Assembly (NCBI GenBank): GCA_019750655.1
Contig: JAIEOG010000414.1
Coordinates: 1 to 5,939 of the forward strand
DNA from: a bacterium
GTDB lineage: Bacteria; Bdellovibrionota; FAC87; UBA2466
Reading direction: 5' to 3'
DNA length: 5,939 nucleotides
Shown here: piece after piece, positions 5,074 through 5,939 of the stretch
Numbering within the stretch: the first letter of the stretch is position 1
How the letters are laid out: each line of letters begins with the position of its first letter
The notes under the pieces: model-generated
Told to the model about the DNA's origin: nothing
Database searches by the model: none
What the model saw: only the letters and a program-made list of their open reading frames with translations
Position numbers and translations under genes: made by a program

Positions 5074-5087
5074 GCACAGCGCTGCGC
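5069..5087 (-). terminator. Weak terminator-like hairpin after flgL
   Basis: One base past the flgL stop the minus-strand RNA reads GCGCA, loop GCGC, TGTGC (a 5-bp stem with one G-U pair), followed directly by TTTTT. The stem is short, so at most partial termination is expected; the T-run doubles as part of the arm complementary to the csrA ribosome site. Confidence 0.35.
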
Positions 5088-5088
5088 G

Positions 5089-5939
5089 TTACTTGTAAAA
5101 AATATCGGTGGGATTCTCAGTGAGGAGTTTTTGCGTGGTGGAAATGGCAGCCCGCAACACAGTTTGATCCCGCGCCAAATCGGAAAAAACCTTGATGGCA
5201 TCGATTTCTGCGATACTGGCTAGGGCATCAGCCCCTTGGACCTGTTTGTTGCTCTGGGTGTCGATTGCGTGCTCGGCCTGGATGGTTTTAGCACCGATTT
5301 CACTGCGCACGAGCGATACCTGATCGTTAGCCTTGGTGAATAGCTCCAAAGAGCTTTGGATCAACTCTGTGTTGCCGGTTTTGAGCCCCTGCAGCAATCG
5401 GGTCAAAGGCTCCAGAATATTCACGCCGCCCGTCAGTCCCTTGCCTAGAACGGCGCGTTCCCCAGAGATGTTCACGGCCATGCTCTGGCCTTGCGCGATT
5501 TCAACGACAATCTCCCCGCCATCGCCGAGGTATTTTCCATCGGGAGAAAAGGCCGGCTTATCGGATTTGAAACCCGCGAGCAAAGTGCGATCGCCAAAGC
5601 GCGTGTTGAGCAACTGTATGATGCTGTCGTGCAGCCCCTGCACTTCTGCGATGCTTGCTGAGCGCTGAAGATCGCCAAAACCCGAAGTGCTCACTGCAAG
5701 CTCGCTGGCCCGCTGGATCGATTCTTGGACTTGGCCAAAGAGGTTTTCCGTCACGCTTAACACTTTCACGGCGGCATTCGCATTGCGGATGGTCGTGTCG
5801 ATGGAGGCTAATTCGTCTTTGAGATTATTAGAGCGCAGGAAACCGGCGGGGTCCTGCGAAGGGCGTGTGATTTCTTTTCCGCTCGAGGCTTTTTCGGCAG
5901 TCAACGACTCGCGATCGCGCGCATCCGCAACGTGCTCCT
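5089..5939 (-). CDS. flgL: Flagellar hook-filament junction protein FlgL (HAP3), start outside the window
   Basis: 282 residues are visible and the frame stays open to the right edge, so the true start lies beyond it. Near the visible N-terminus, SSGKEITRPSQDP matches the conserved flagellin/FlgL segment (S-x-G-K-x-I-x-x-P-x-x-D-P), normally around residue 30-45, so only about 10-15 residues are missing. The central region has FGDRTLLAGFKSDKPAFSP, typical of FlgL, and the C-terminal helix (LARDQTVLRAAISTTQKLL, ending DIFYK) is the D0 coiled coil that packs with the N-terminal helix. FlgL is exported by the flagellar type III apparatus and, with FlgK, joins hook to filament. It precedes csrA and fliW on the same strand, an arrangement that places late flagellar structure and flagellin translation control together. 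A TTG at 5902-5904 is an internal leucine and not a start. Confidence 0.92.
   Translation of the reverse strand, partial: EHVADARDRESLTAEKASSGKEITRPSQDPAGFLRSNNLKDELASIDTTIRNANAAVKVLSVTENLFGQVQESIQRASELAVSTSGFGDLQRSASIAEVQGLHDSIIQLLNTRFGDRTLLAGFKSDKPAFSPDGKYLGDGGEIVVEIAQGQSMAVNISGERAVLGKGLTGGVNILEPLTRLLQGLKTGNTELIQSSLELFTKANDQVSLVRSEIGAKTIQAEHAIDTQSNKQVQGADALASIAEIDAIKVFSDLARDQTVLRAAISTTQKLLTENPTDIFYK

Noticed and set aside
5089..5904. FlgL as a complete 271-residue protein starting at a TTG (5902-5904)
   Set aside because: The frame stays open to the window edge, the conserved N-terminal segment needs residues upstream, and no ribosome site precedes the TTG.

Overview
The window looks like chromosomal DNA from a motile, Gram-negative-type (diderm) bacterium of moderately high GC content. 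The diderm reading rests on a fused polysaccharide co-polymerase/tyrosine kinase and on a secreted protein that ends in a predicted outer-membrane beta-barrel. Motility rests on flgL, csrA and fliW. The combination of a FliW-type CsrA with a diderm envelope fits lineages such as Acidobacteriota or deltaproteobacteria-like phyla. That placement is a low-confidence impression without any search.

Left edge (1-517, minus strand): the 5' end of a small membrane protein runs off the window. Upstream of it is a complete 112-residue single-domain release-factor-like protein with the GGQ motif. Each of these two genes has a perfect TATAAT ending exactly 6 nt before its start codon, so both may be transcribed as leaderless mRNAs. 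The 518-619 gap holds divergent, overlapping promoter elements and two short 6-3-6 inverted repeats.

Centre (620-4188, plus strand): three tightly spaced genes form a likely operon. They are a 707-residue BY-kinase/Wzz-type chain-length regulator for exopolysaccharide export, a 320-residue secreted protein with a predicted C-terminal 8-stranded barrel, and a compact 146-residue lytic transglycosylase. Read together they suggest an envelope-spanning polysaccharide or surface-assembly module: an inner-membrane kinase, an outer-membrane component and a peptidoglycan-opening enzyme. The cooperation is inference from gene order.

Right side (4199-5939, minus strand): flgL (5' end outside the window), csrA and fliW are read leftwards and converge on the transglycosylase with only a 10-bp gap. 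FlgL is the hook-filament junction protein. CsrA represses translation of flagellar mRNAs, and FliW binds CsrA and flagellin to couple translation to filament assembly. The flgL-csrA gap contains the most interesting signal in the window: a perfect 10-bp inverted repeat that would pair the csrA Shine-Dalgarno region with an upstream pyrimidine tract. That tract also serves as the T-run of a small terminator-like hairpin.

Most of the window is recognisable core biology. I see no mobile elements, CRISPR arrays, tRNA or rRNA genes.
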